Assembly (NCBI GenBank): GCA_964019135.1
Contig: OZ025255.1
Coordinates: 9,176,001 to 9,240,000 of the forward strand
Reading direction: 5' to 3'
Source: Arenicola marina
Lineage: Eukaryota > Annelida > Polychaeta > Arenicolidae
DNA length: 64,000 nucleotides
Position numbers and translations under genes: made by a program. Numbering within the stretch: the first letter of the stretch is position 1; every line of letters starts with the position of its first letter. Positions 44,120 to 55,146 of the stretch are shown piece after piece. A model generated the notes under the pieces. The model had not been told where the DNA came from, did no database searches, and worked only from the letters and a program-made list of their open reading frames with translations.

Positions 44120-45140
44120 AATAAGTCTATAATAATCCCGTGCGGGTCACGGCGAGATCTCGTCTGGTCGCATTTATCTATCAAAAAAGCAACATACAAC
44201 ATGACGCAAACGCCAGATAAGTAAAAGACTTTTCTTTCGCATGTTTAGCATGGTCTCACAGGTGGGTACGTGTACACGTGGAAGGGCTATGGCGCTGAAG
44301 TTGATTTAATGGTGCATGACAATCAAGGATAAATAACTCCACAATTATTCCTTTTCGTTCTCCGCGGTTATTCCGTTTCTTTCCTGGTAGACGGAGAAAT
44401 AATACGTCAAATTCATTGGTGTGCTGTATATTTACCTAAAGTATAAAAGAGTCATCCAAATTACCAGTTGCGTGACTGTTATTAGTTAGATCTCTGTTCT
44501 GCTGATCCTCTCTATCCACCGCAAACTACCACAGGAACACCAACTCAACACATCTGACCGATCGCCGGATAGTCTTAAGACACGCCGTCTGTCAGCCCGC
44601 CCACCACCTTCGGCAAAACCCCTGCCACCCTCACCCTGTCCCCCCTTCATTCACCCTTTCAGCCCCACCACCCCCACCTCCCAACGTCTGTCGAGTCATC
44701 CAATGAGAGACAACCGAGACGGTCAAAACCACGACAGTCTTTTTCCTTCAGACATGACAGACCCGGATGGACTCTTTATTGTCTAGCAGTGCATGTACAT
44801 CATTAGTTTTTTACCCGGAGACACTACCAGCGTGAGTGCCCCTCTGTGACAGTGGTGAGTGCCGCCATGTGCTGTGATTACCGGCGGCCTCACCGTGCGG
44901 GACAGGCCGGGGGGGGGGGGGGGAGTAGGCGGGTGGGCGTGTGAGGGGCAGGGAGCGGGTTGGGCGGCTGGTCATAGGGCGGGGGAGGAGGGGGGCGTGG
45001 GGGCGGGTTTTGGAGTGGTTATGGTGCTCCTACCGGTTGAACCAATACGTAGCTGTCTGCAAATGCAAAGTGGGTATAAATTCGCCCGCCAAAAAACATC
45101 AGGTGGCCGAAAGCCATGTCTATGTAGTTGGTGGCTGAGC
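44120..45140. other. 5' flank of the chitin synthase gene
   Basis: Expected to hold the promoter and 5' UTR. I see no convincing TATA box on the minus strand. C-rich at 44590-44690 and a G-run at 44911-44925. Confidence 0.4.
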
Positions 45141-45145
45141 AGTAG

Positions 45146-45558
45146 GGTTTAGCCATAGGTAGTTAAGTCTCTCTATGAACTCCCCACCACGTGGCTCTAT
45201 ATGACCTCCCCACCACGTGGCTCTATATGACCTCCCCACCCCGTGGCTCAATATGACCTCCCCACCACGTGGCTCTATATGGCCTCCCCACCCCGTGGCT
45301 CTATATAACCTCCCCACCACGTGGCTCTATATGGCTTCCCCACCACGTGGCTCTATATGGCCTCCCCACCACGTGGCTCTATATGGCCTCCCCACCACGT
45401 GGCTCTATCTGACCTCCTCACCAAGTGGCTCGGTATGACCTCCCCATCACTCTTCTGTGTCCTGCAGCAGATTATAACATTGCCTCGGAAGCGACGTGAC
45501 GTATACGGGGCTCTATACGTCAGGAAGTGACGTATACGGCGTATACGGCGTGTGGGAT
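45146..45558. repeat. Segmental duplication, copy 1, with 26-bp array
   Basis: Shared lead-in TTTAGCCATAGGTAGTTAAG, then about 11 units of the type CCACGTGGCTCTATATGACC (26-bp period), then a shared tail with TTCTGTGTCCTGCAG and GACGTATACGGCGTATACGG. Copy 2 is at 47014-47885. Confidence 0.9.
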
Positions 45559-45559
45559 A

Positions 45560-46587
45560 ACAGTCGCGTTACCTAAATTCGTGGTTACCTAATTTCGTGG
45601 TTACTAACAAAACTTCCGGTTTAATAAAATCATGTGACATAATTTATGCTTGCATTTGTTGTCATTGAGCACATTGTTTTTGTATATAGTTAGAACAAAA
45701 ATATGTCGCGAATCGTCCCCGGGAAGGTGCGTGAAATTTCTTTCAAATATCTGACATGATATATAGCGCATTTTTAGCAAATACCAATTTTTCAATATTT
45801 TAATTTTACCTATTTTAAAAGAAACTAAGCTGAAATTTTAAATTAGTGACAATCGTCTTCTAACAGTCGAACCAGGTCATCAGATCACGTGATCAGCGCA
45901 AAATATTTCATGCATAAATAACGAAGTATGGAAAGCCAACCGAGCCATATACTTCTATAAAATAGACATGCCATCAGTGGTTTGGTGCAATTTTAAAGGC
46001 CAATTCGAATGCTTAAAAAGACATAAAAACACCATAACGCTTTGGTTAATACTGTACAGCATATTATTTTATTTTTAATATTTGTTCATCGAAAGCAATA
46101 AATTCATTTTCAGGACTCCCCAACGCCCAAGAGGCAAAAATATCGGTCTTACTCTGCAACGTCCCTCACCATGGCCTACATCGACGTTAAACAGAAAGAG
46201 GCATCCTTCGGGAAGGCCGCCAGGAAGTTCGGTGTCCCAGAACAAACTTTTAAGAGATCGTGTTCTGGAACACCTTTAGACTGAATCAGTCCAAACTTTT
46301 TTTTTCTCAAGTTGATCGGCCGTCCATACCTCTGTGAGCGACTGCGCGTGCCAATGACGTAAGCCCACGAAATTAGGTTACGCAGCGCATTGCGATCCTA
46401 CTGTGACATGTCAACAATGTCTGATAGTTACTGACCCGTTCTTACATGTACGATCGTGAATATTTTACAGTGGATAAACAACAACCAACCAGTTTTATTG
46501 CAAACAGAAATTCAGGGGATATGAGTAATAATTCTGCCAGATATAGAAATAAATTCTTATGCCCACGAAAATAGGTAACACGAGTGT
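45560..46587. mobile_element. DNA transposon relic with TIRs and pogo-like transposase fragment
   Basis: About 1,028 bp. Left end ACAGTCGCGTTACCTAAATT, right end reversed ACACTCGTGTTACCTATTTT: about 21 of 25 bases match. The motif GTTACCTAATTTCGTGG is doubled at the left end (to 45603) and again present inverted inside the right end at 46364-46384. Copy 2 of the host duplication (47881-47890) is the empty site. A degenerate frame at 46115-46280 reads YSATSLTMAYIDVKQKEASF and GKAARKFGVPEQT, then after a frameshift LRDRV, matching the psq helix-turn-helix of pogo-like transposases. The rest of the transposase is missing, so it is non-autonomous. TSD is unclear (TA or none). Confidence 0.75.
46115..46280 (+). 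pseudogene. psq helix-turn-helix fragment of pogo-like transposase
   Basis: About 55 codons with one frameshift, inside the TIR element. KAARKFGVP is the recognition-helix signature of the psq domain. No DDE catalytic part follows. Confidence 0.65.
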
Positions 46588-46776
46588 AATTGCCACACGC
46601 CCGTTCATGGCTACCCCCCGGGGAGGTTGGCTCGCTATTTCCTCATCCTCATTCTTTAACTTTTTATCTATCCACTTACTATGGTAAAAAAAAGTCTTCT
46701 TGTTTGCTAGAGTGTAAACGCGTAACGCATCAACAAGTACCGACCGTTGGAGACGCCGTCGGGAAATACTCGTGAG
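46588..46776. repeat. Segmental duplication, copy 1, second half
   Basis: TGCCACACGCCCGTTCATGG through ACCGACCGTTGGAGACGCCG matches 47890-48075. It was continuous with 45146-45558 before the transposon insertion. Confidence 0.85.
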
Positions 46777-47013
46777 CTACTTCTTGTATTACGTAATGCG
46801 TCTTTATGAGTCTTCGTCCGTCATCAGTGTGCGAACAAAAACACAGCGCCCGCCATATGCAGTTTTGTAACATGACCTCTACTGTGTGGGCCCTTGTTGC
46901 GCTTCACAGGCTGCGGAGGCGGGGGGGCGGGGGGGGGGGGGGGGGGACGGGGGTGGAGATCTGCATGAAGAACCCGTGGGCACGTGATCACAAACTGATC
47001 TCAAGTAGCAGTG
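46777..47013. other. Spacer between duplication copies
   Basis: Includes a long G-run (46920-46946) and GAGATCTGCATGAAGAACCC, the latter related to sequence at 48111-48135. Confidence 0.5.
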
Positions 47014-48075
47014 TTTAGCCATATGTAGTTAAGTCTCTCTATGAACTCCCCACCCCGTGGCTCAATATGACTCCCCACCCCGTGTCTCAATATGACCTCC
47101 CCACCACGTGGCTCTATATGACCTCCCCACCACGTGGCTCTATATAACCTCCCCACCATGTGGTTCTATATGACCTCCCCACCACGTGGCTCTATATGAC
47201 CTCCCCACCACGTGGCTCTATATGACCTCCCCACCACGTGGCTCTATATGACCTCCCCACCACGTGGCTGTATATGACCTCCCCACCCCGTGGCTCAATA
47301 TCACCTCCCCACCACGCGGCTCTATATGACCTCCCACCACGTGGCTCTATATGACCTCCCACCACGTGGCTTGATATGACCTCCCCACCACTTGGCTCTA
47401 TATGAACTCCCCACCACTTGGCTCTATATTGCCTCTCCAATGCCTGGCTCTATATTACATCCCACCACGTGGCTCTATATTGCCTCCCCACCCCTTGGCT
47501 CTATATTACATCCCACCACGTGGCTCTATATGACCTCCCCACCACGTGGCTTTATATGACCTCCCCACCACTTGGCTCTATATTACATCCCACCACGTGG
47601 CTCTATATGACTTCCCCACCACGTGGCTCTATATGACCTCCCCACCACGTGGCTCTATATGGCCTCCCACCACGTGGCTCAATATGACCTCCCCACCACG
47701 TGGCTCTATATGGCCTCCCCACCACGTGGCTCTATATGACCTCCTCACCACGTGGCTCGATATGACCTCCCCACCACTCTTCTGTGTCCTGCAGTAGATT
47801 ATAACATTGCCTCGGAAGCGACGTGACGTATGCGGGGCTCTATACATCAGGAAGTGACGTATACGGCGTATACGGCGTGTGGGATGAAATGCCACACGCC
47901 CTTTCATGGCTACCCCCCGGGGAGGTTGGCTCGCTATTTCCTCATCCTCATTCTTTAACCCTTATCTATCCACTTGCTATGATAAAAAATGTCTTTCGTT
48001 TTTGCTAGAGTGTAAACGCGGAACGCATGAACGAGTACCGACCGTTGGAGACACCGTCACGAAATATACGTGAGC
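47014..48075. repeat. Segmental duplication, copy 2, with longer 26-bp array
   Basis: Array at 47036-47785 with about 29 units, many with CCACGTGG. The tail and second half follow without the transposon. Array length differs (29 against 11), as expected for a minisatellite. Confidence 0.9.
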
Positions 48076-48814
48076 ATGAGGGGGTGGGGCGAGACGGGGG
48101 GGGGGGAGGCGGAGATATGCATGGAGTGCCCGTGATCACAAACTTGAGAGGGGGGGAGTCGATACTGACAAATCGGCTCGGATGTGCGTTGTGCGTGACC
48201 TGGAGGCTTAAACACCGCAGCGTGTCAACCAGTGGAGGTCGTTCAGTCGTCTCTTCGTACCTGTATGAACACACGTGGGTTATGACCACGTGATCCGGCG
48301 ACGAGGACGAGATTATAACCGAGACCAAGAACAAAGGCGAATCACTGCATATAAGGGACCAAAACAATGTAATTCAAACTCAAATTCAAAGTTGTGTATT
48401 TTTAATATCAGTGAACATTATACCGTTATATGTACAGACGCCAATTTCAATTTTTGGTTTCGTATTTCTTTTCAGACAGTTTGATAAATGACGCCTCTAT
48501 TTAGAAAGTAGCGAAAGGAAATTAACTGACAGTTCCTTAACCACTTTGGAGTAGATACAAGGAGCCGGCGTACACAGTTCACCATTAAAAAACTATTTTT
48601 TTTTTAATGTCCGAGCACCCTCTAAGTAGATTAGCTCCCCGACCCCCGCCCCCCGCCCCCCCCCCCCATCTTTCTTGGGTTGTGATCAATATTCTACAAA
48701 TCGATACCCTCCCGGGTCTGTATATCGGTCGACTGTTTTTGGGTCTCAATCCATTTTTCAGCAAATCGAGGGCTCGTTAAGTGGTCGGACCAGCACGGGC
48801 GCAAGACATGCTGC
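48076..48814. other. Intergenic, no gene seen
   Basis: G-run near 48098 and C-run near 48650; no coding or RNA signal. Confidence 0.5.
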
Positions 48815-49147
48815 CACTCCCTGCCTTCGACTCATTCCGCTAGGGATTATGTCTCTGCGCCGCGCATTTTTACCAATTAGTGCCGGGGACCCAGCCTAAG
48901 CCTAATAACACACGGTATCAGGTGAACAAAGGAAAGAGTTTTCTCTCAATTATAACTTTTTTTAAATGGTACAATAAGTATGTTGCTGTATTAAATACAT
49001 AGAGCTCGTTATTTTTATGTTTTATTCTTGAAAATTATTATGTTGCAATAAATTATAGCTGATTTGACCGTTTTTTAAGAATATTGAAATTTCCCCGCCG
49101 ACCAACAGCAGCGGTAAAGGCGGAGCTTGCGTAGCGCCACCGTGCGG
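48815..49147 (+). repeat. Dispersed repeat, copy 1 (inverted partner at 58863)
   Basis: CTGCCTTCGACTCATTCCGC, AATTAGTGCCGGGGACCCAG, GAGCTCGTTATTTTTAT and GGAGCTTGCGTAGCGCCACC occur in the same order, reverse-complemented, at 58863-59231. This copy lacks about 60 bases near its left side. Family unknown; no coding. Confidence 0.8.
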
Positions 49148-49209
49148 CGAGCTTGACAGGCTGCCCCTCTAAGTGCAGTTAGCCTCGGGAATGGCCGACT
49201 GCTTGGTGT

Positions 49210-49313
49210 CAGGGATACATATGACATGACATCCCCACCGCTGGCGTGATAGCAACGGCCTCAGGGATACATATGACATGACATCCCCACCGCTGGCGTG
49301 ATAGCAACGGCCT
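49210..49313. repeat. 52-bp direct duplication
   Basis: CAGGGATACATATGACATGA to ATAGCAACGGCCT is present twice in tandem. Confidence 0.95.
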
Positions 49314-49959
49314 GACATTGCAATTTATAAACTAAATCTGTGATCTGTGATTTGTTGGTGGCGCTGTCGACGTGAAATTAGGAAAAACAAGCGCTCAAAC
49401 GAATCTTCGTTCCTTAATTGCAAAAAGAGACTGCAAATCAAGGGTATATCTGTTGCTCATGTACATAATTTTCTCAGACCTTGGGCTCTTACAGTCACGT
49501 GCGTTGAAGTATATGGGTAGGGTATTGTTTGGTAGGCCTAGTTATAAATCTACTGTTCCATGTTCGAGACAGATGGCTGAATAGAGTTCTTTCGTTTCAT
49601 AAAGTACCCTTGAAAACACGGCAGATTCGCAGCTTCGTTTAAGGCACAGCAAAACGATTGCCAATAAATTCTTGACATTGGTGACACGTTGATGTCAAGT
49701 ATTGTTGACAGCGTGACTCCATGGCTGCCGGGGCGGTGGAGGGGAGGGGGGGGGGGGGGGCACACAACCACACAACCTGTTGATGGAGATACCGTATGCC
49801 CCTGTATGCCGTTATAAACAGCCATTAAATGGACCATCGTACATAAATTGTTTAGAGAGCCACAACTGAATACAAACACTCATAAAACAGTTTTTCATAA
49901 ATTGTACGTGGCCCATTTTTGCCGCAGGCCTACATACGCACCCAGCATGACGTTCGTTC

Positions 49960-50560
49960 CTTGGTCTTTTATAATTGTGGTTGGCATCCGTCCGTCTGAG
50001 AAAGACGATGGATTTGCAGGTTTGTTTGGTTTAAGCTATACGATTCGTAACGCGGCATTTACGCTTATGACCGAATAAACCTATCTCTGATCGACAGAGC
50101 TTACCGCAGTCATCGCAACGGTGACCTGTCGATAGATCTTGGTTTGTGCTCGCTGGTGGACGCCTAGGTTGGCGTTTCAAGTCTCGTTTCACAAACCATA
50201 GCGAGTCGTGGTGGGCCATTCCGTCACGCACGACACGTGTCCATCCCCTCTTTTGGGATGCCAGATCCTCCCAAGAATCTGGATCAATGCCGAAAGCCTT
50301 CATGTCCCGCTTACAAACATCCTTAAACCTAAGCTTTGGCCGTCCAGCTGGCCTTTTGCCGTCGGCGAGTTCACCGTATAGCACATCCTTAGGAATGCGT
50401 TCATCTTGCATACGATGAACGTTCCCAAGCCAACGTAGACGACTTTGCTTCACAAGAGCAAGAATGCTTGGTAGGTTGGCCCTGGCTAACACTTCAGCAT
50501 TCGTGACCTTGTCTTGCCAAGATATGCCTAAAATGTTTCGCAGGCAACGAAAATGGTTAG
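49960..50560 (-). mobile_element. LINE 3' fragment, copy 1
   Basis: A minus-strand frame from about 50557 to 50031 gives the C-terminus of a LINE endonuclease/reverse transcriptase: RLRWLGNVHRMQDERIPKDV, GRPKLRFKDVCKRDMKAFGI and a final CDDCGKLCRSEIGLFGHKRK knuckle. The frame is intact to its stop; the rest of the element is missing. Its 3' UTR runs to about 49960. Confidence 0.85.
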
Positions 50561-51428
50561 TTCAATTTACTTTCTTGGAAGAGAGTAAATTGATCTTTTA
50601 ACGTATTCAAATTCCATGCCGTCATTTACTGCTAGATATTATTTTCCAAGTTACTACCAAGTCGATAGTTCAGCAGTCAGTCGTTCTGTGCTTATTTTAA
50701 TTATATTATTCAATCCAACTGTCCTATTTCCTACCTCCCCCCCCCTTCCCGACCTCCACTCTACTCGGGTGTAAAGAAAAACAGCTCTGTTGTTTTTAAT
50801 ATTTGCACTGACTCACTTAACCCCTTATGTGTAGAACAGCGACATCATTTCATTTATAATAGATGTGTATGCATAACAATACTTTAATATCATTCTGAGA
50901 AGGACGGAGATATTGCATTCACGTGACACGGCAGTATGGGCGTTCACCGGCTACGTAAATGACATGAAAACTAGTGGAGTAAGATGAAGCGATGGGAGGA
51001 CAGGGGGCGAAAAAATCAACATCCTTCGTATGTTTATTCCGTACTTTGGCTGGCCTCCAGCCCTGGTACAAATTACAAAAACATTCATCATAAAAACACC
51101 AACACAACGATCCACTACAATAATCAACTCAACCACTTCATTAATCAACACCGTCAACCATACATCATTCATGTTACCGTGAACTGGGAACAAGGGAAAT
51201 AGTTCATCGCTAACTGGGAATGGGGCTTTAGCCGACCCTCAGGATTGAGGACTTTCATTCATCGCAAACTGGGAAATTTATAGAGGGATAACCGTGAATT
51301 GGAAAATGTTTTTAAATTATTTATCATATGCGTACTTTATAAGAAGATGGAATAAAATTACTCTCCTATGCACGTGTACATTCGACCAATCTTGCGTGCA
51401 TATGCAATTCTCTATTAAATGTTGAGGG

Positions 51429-51667
51429 GCCCGCCACGATAGCTCAGTGGGCTAGAGCGCTCGCATTGGGTGCTCTGGTCACATGAGAGCTTAACGGCAC
51501 GCGGGTCGGTGGTTCGAGCCCTGCTGTGGCCATGTGTGACAAAGACCCCATGTCCTTCTTCGCAAGGAGTAGGGGGTTAACCCCGGTGACATGGCTCTAC
51601 TCTCCCCTTCTTCTCCCAGTGACGCGATATGACCGAAAGTGGTTAACGCGTCACGAATATACAACCA
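51429..51667 (+). mobile_element. tRNA-derived SINE, full length to the gap
   Basis: Head with A box TAGCTCAGTGGGCTAGAGCG and B box GGTTCGAGCCC (about 71 bases apart), body with CTTCTTCGCAAGGAGTAGGG and GACGCGATATGACCGAAAGT, tail ACAACCA cut by the gap. The head is about 100 nt, too long for a normal tRNA. Confidence 0.88.
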
Positions 51668-51867
51668 NNNNNNNNNNNNNNNNNNNNNNNNNNNNNNNNN
51701 NNNNNNNNNNNNNNNNNNNNNNNNNNNNNNNNNNNNNNNNNNNNNNNNNNNNNNNNNNNNNNNNNNNNNNNNNNNNNNNNNNNNNNNNNNNNNNNNNNNN
51801 NNNNNNNNNNNNNNNNNNNNNNNNNNNNNNNNNNNNNNNNNNNNNNNNNNNNNNNNNNNNNNNNNNN
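51668..51867. other. Assembly gap, 200 N
   Basis: Exactly 200 undetermined bases, a placeholder-like size, between two near-identical blocks. Confidence 1.
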
Positions 51868-52306
51868 GGTAGGGTATTGTTTGGTAGGCCTAGTTATAAA
51901 TCTACTGTTCCATGTTCGAGACAGATGGCTGAATAGAGTTCTTTCGTTTCATAAAGTACCCTTGAAAACACGGCAGATTCGCAGCTTCGTTTAAGGCACA
52001 GCAAAACGATTGCCAATAAATTCTTGACATTGGTGACACGTTGATGTCAAGTATTGTTGACAGCGTGACTCCATGGCTGCCGGGGCGGTGGAGGGGAGGG
52101 GGGGGGGCACACAACCACACAACCTGTTGATGGAGATACCGTATGCCCCTGTATGCCGTTATAAACAGCCATTAAATGGACCATCGTACATAAATTGTTT
52201 AGAGAGCCACAACTGAATACAAACACTCATAAAACAGTTTTTCATAAATTGTACGTGGCCCATTTTTGCCGCAGGCCTACATACGCACCCAGCATGACGT
52301 TCGTTC

Positions 52307-52907
52307 CTTGGTCTTTTATAATTGTGGTTGGCATCCGTCCGTCTGAGAAAGACGATGGATTTGCAGGTTTGTTTGGTTTAAGCTATACGATTCGTAACGC
52401 GGCATTTACGCTTATGACCGAATAAACCTATCTGTGATCGACAGAGCTTACCGCAGTCATCGCAACGGTGACCTGTCGATAGATCTTGGTTTGTGCTCGC
52501 TGGTGGACGCCTAGGTTGGCGTTTCAAGTCTCGTTTCACAAACCATAGCGAGTCGTGGTGGGCCATTCCGTCACGCACGACACGTGTCCATCCCCTCTTT
52601 TGGGATGCCAGATCCTCCCAAGAATCTGGATCAATGCCGAAAGCCTTCATGTCCCGCTTACAAACATCCTTAAACCTAAGCTTTGGCCGTCCAGTTGGCC
52701 TTTTGCCGTCGGCGAGTTCACCGTATAGCACATCCTTAGGAATGCGTTCATCTTGCATACGATGAACGTTCCCAAGCCAACGTAGACGACTTTGCTTCAC
52801 AAGAGCAAGAATGCTTGGTAGGTTGGCCCTGGCTAACACTTCAGCATTCGTGACCTTGTCTTGCCAAGATATGCCTAAAATGTTTCGCAGGCAACGAAAA
52901 TGGTTAG
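52307..52907 (-). mobile_element. LINE 3' fragment, copy 2
   Basis: Same fragment as at 49960-50560, frame intact with two or so amino-acid changes (GKRPTGRPK, CRSQIG). Confidence 0.85.
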
Positions 52908-53721
52908 TTCAATTTACTTTCTAGATATTATTTTCCAAGTTACTACCAAGTCGATAGTTCAGCAGTCAGTCGTTCTGTGCTTATTTTAATTATATTATTC
53001 AATCCAACTGTCCTATTTCCTACCTCCCCCCCCCCCCCCTTCCCGACCTCCACTCTACTCGGGTGTAAAGAAAAACAGCTCTGTTGTTTTTAATATTTGC
53101 ACTGACTCACTTAACCCCTTATGTGTAGAACAGCGACATCATTTCATTTATAATAGATGTGTATGCATAACAATACTTTAATATCATTCTGAGAAGGACG
53201 GAGATATTGCATTCACGTGACACGGCAGTATGGGCGTTCACCGGCTACGTAAATGACATGAAAGCTAGTGGAGTAAGATGAAGCGATGGGAGGACAGGGG
53301 GCGAAAAAATCAACATCCTTCGTATGTTTATTCCGTACTTTGGCTGGCCTCCAGCCCTGGTACAAATTACAAAAACATTCATCATAAAAACACCAACACA
53401 ACGATCCACTACAATAATCAACTCAACCACTTCATTAATCAACACCATCAACCATACATCATTCATGTTACCGTGAACTGGGAACAAGGGAAATAGTTCA
53501 TCGCTAACTGGGAATGGGGCTTTAGCCGACCCTCAGGATTGAGGACTTTCATTCATCGCAAACTGGGAAATTTATAGAGGAATAACCGTGAATTGGAAAA
53601 TGTTTTTAAATTATTTATCATATGCGTACTTTATAAGAAGATGGAATAAAATTACTCTCCTATGCACGTGTACATTCGACCAATCTTGCGTGCATATGCA
53701 ATTCTCTATTAAATGTTGAGG

Positions 53722-53970
53722 GGCCCGCCACGATAGCTCAGTGGGCTAGAGCGCTCGCATTGGGTGCTCTGGTCACATGAGAGCTTAACGGCACGCGGGT
53801 CGGTGGTTCGAGCCCTGCTGTGGCCATGTGTGACAAAGACCCCATGTCCTTCTTCGCAAGGAGTAGGGGGTTAACCCCGGTGACATGGCTCTACTCTCCC
53901 CTTCTTCTCCCAGTGACGCGATATGACCGAAAGTGGTTAACGCGTCACGAATATACAACCAACCAACCAA
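53722..53970 (+). mobile_element. tRNA-derived SINE, complete copy
   Basis: The same SINE as at 51429 with its whole tail AATATACAACCAACCAACCA. This is the best reference copy in the window: about 105-bp head, 125-bp body, AACC tail. Confidence 0.9.
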
Positions 53971-55146
53971 TCTAATCTCTATGGTTCCATCAAATAAGAA
54001 GGAATATTTTGGTGAGGTTTATTTTAATTTTGCATCGCGGCTCGCGCACATTCGCGCTTATACCAGTACGGCTTATGCAGGGGCGGATTCAGGGCGTGGG
54101 GAATGGTGTCCAGGGATTCTAGCACCCCCCCCCCTCCCCCACCACCCCACCCCCCTTCTATTCCGACACTCATTTCGTCGTGAACCGGGAATTCATCTTT
54201 CGGCGCTTCGTGAACTGGGAATCCAGCGATTTATTCTTTTCGAGATCTGGGAACCCGACCACTACTTGCCTCCCCTCCCCTACCCCCCCACAATCCTCTT
54301 TTAGTTACTATAGGGTTCACTCCAGCGAACGTGCCCCGCTCCCCTATCCCGCACCGCTTTTCAAAATGCAATATATCCATATACCCTTTTATGTAGATTT
54401 ACGGAAACAAACAAAAGGTAGAAAATCCACCAGATATAGATACTTACGGTTAATCCCCTGTGTCTGGCTGCCTGGTAATCCACTCCGCTGTGAGCGACAG
54501 CTAAGTCATGTATTCCGAGAGCGCTCTACGGCTCGATGTCTCTGAAGGAAGAGTTACCAGTACAATAACTGTTTTAGTCGGGGGCCAAAGAACGTTTGAG
54601 CCAAAGTCTCAAAGTCGCGCTCCTACCGTTTCAAAAGCAGCAAGCAACGCCACCTGGTGAAAGATTGTCAATAAACTAAAAGTTTCCCAGTTGGGGGTCG
54701 GGTATGTATAGAGTTGGGTTGTGTAGGGTGGGGGGGGGACAGGAGGGCGGGGGGACGGGGGGACAGGTAAAGGTACGCCGATGATCATGACACTCAACTG
54801 TCACAAGTCGTCAGAGAAAGAAAGGGACACGCCTGAATATTTGTCTTTTACCGCTGTCTTACATCCTGTTTCGCCTGAAGTCTCGATTCTGGAAAGGCAG
54901 AACGGTGTGTATTTATAGTTCTGTCTCCGCCCGCCTTAGTAACCGCGCGTCGCTAGGGGGAGCACCGTGTCGTCACTTCCTGGTACGTGCTACCTTTATT
55001 GTCGTCACATAAATTGACGTCAACCAACAGAAGACATTTTCCCCAAGGAAATCCTTGATCCACGTAATACATATACATGAATACACCAAGTCAATCACCA
55101 AACGAGCACATTACAGTAATACCGACTAGAATCACAGAAGCAAGGG
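53971..55146. other. Intergenic, no gene seen
   Basis: Contains homopolymer C and G stretches and a GGGGCGGATTCAGGG motif near 54080 resembling one end of the GGCGGAT elements, without a visible partner. No coding signal. Confidence 0.5.

Larger units (their letters stand above)
49516..51667. repeat. 2.1-kb near-identical block, copy 1 (left of gap)
   Basis: Matches 51868-53965 almost base for base. It contains the LINE fragment and the SINE listed separately. Differences: a few substitutions, G- and C-run lengths, and about 55 bases at 50573-50627 missing from copy 2. Confidence 0.95.
51868..53970. repeat. 2.1-kb near-identical block, copy 2 (right of gap)
   Basis: Starts GGTAGGGTATTGTTTGGTAG exactly after the gap and follows copy 1 through to the SINE tail. 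Confidence 0.95.

Noticed and set aside
49372-49584. 70-codon plus-strand frame with KYMGRVLFGRPSYKSTVPCS as a small gene
   Set aside because: No domain recognised and its end is duplicated with the gap-flanking block; insufficient support.
51429-51535. Genuine tRNA gene
   Set aside because: A and B boxes are present, but the spacing is too long for the tRNA fold and a SINE body with AACC tail follows; the same unit occurs elsewhere as an insertion.
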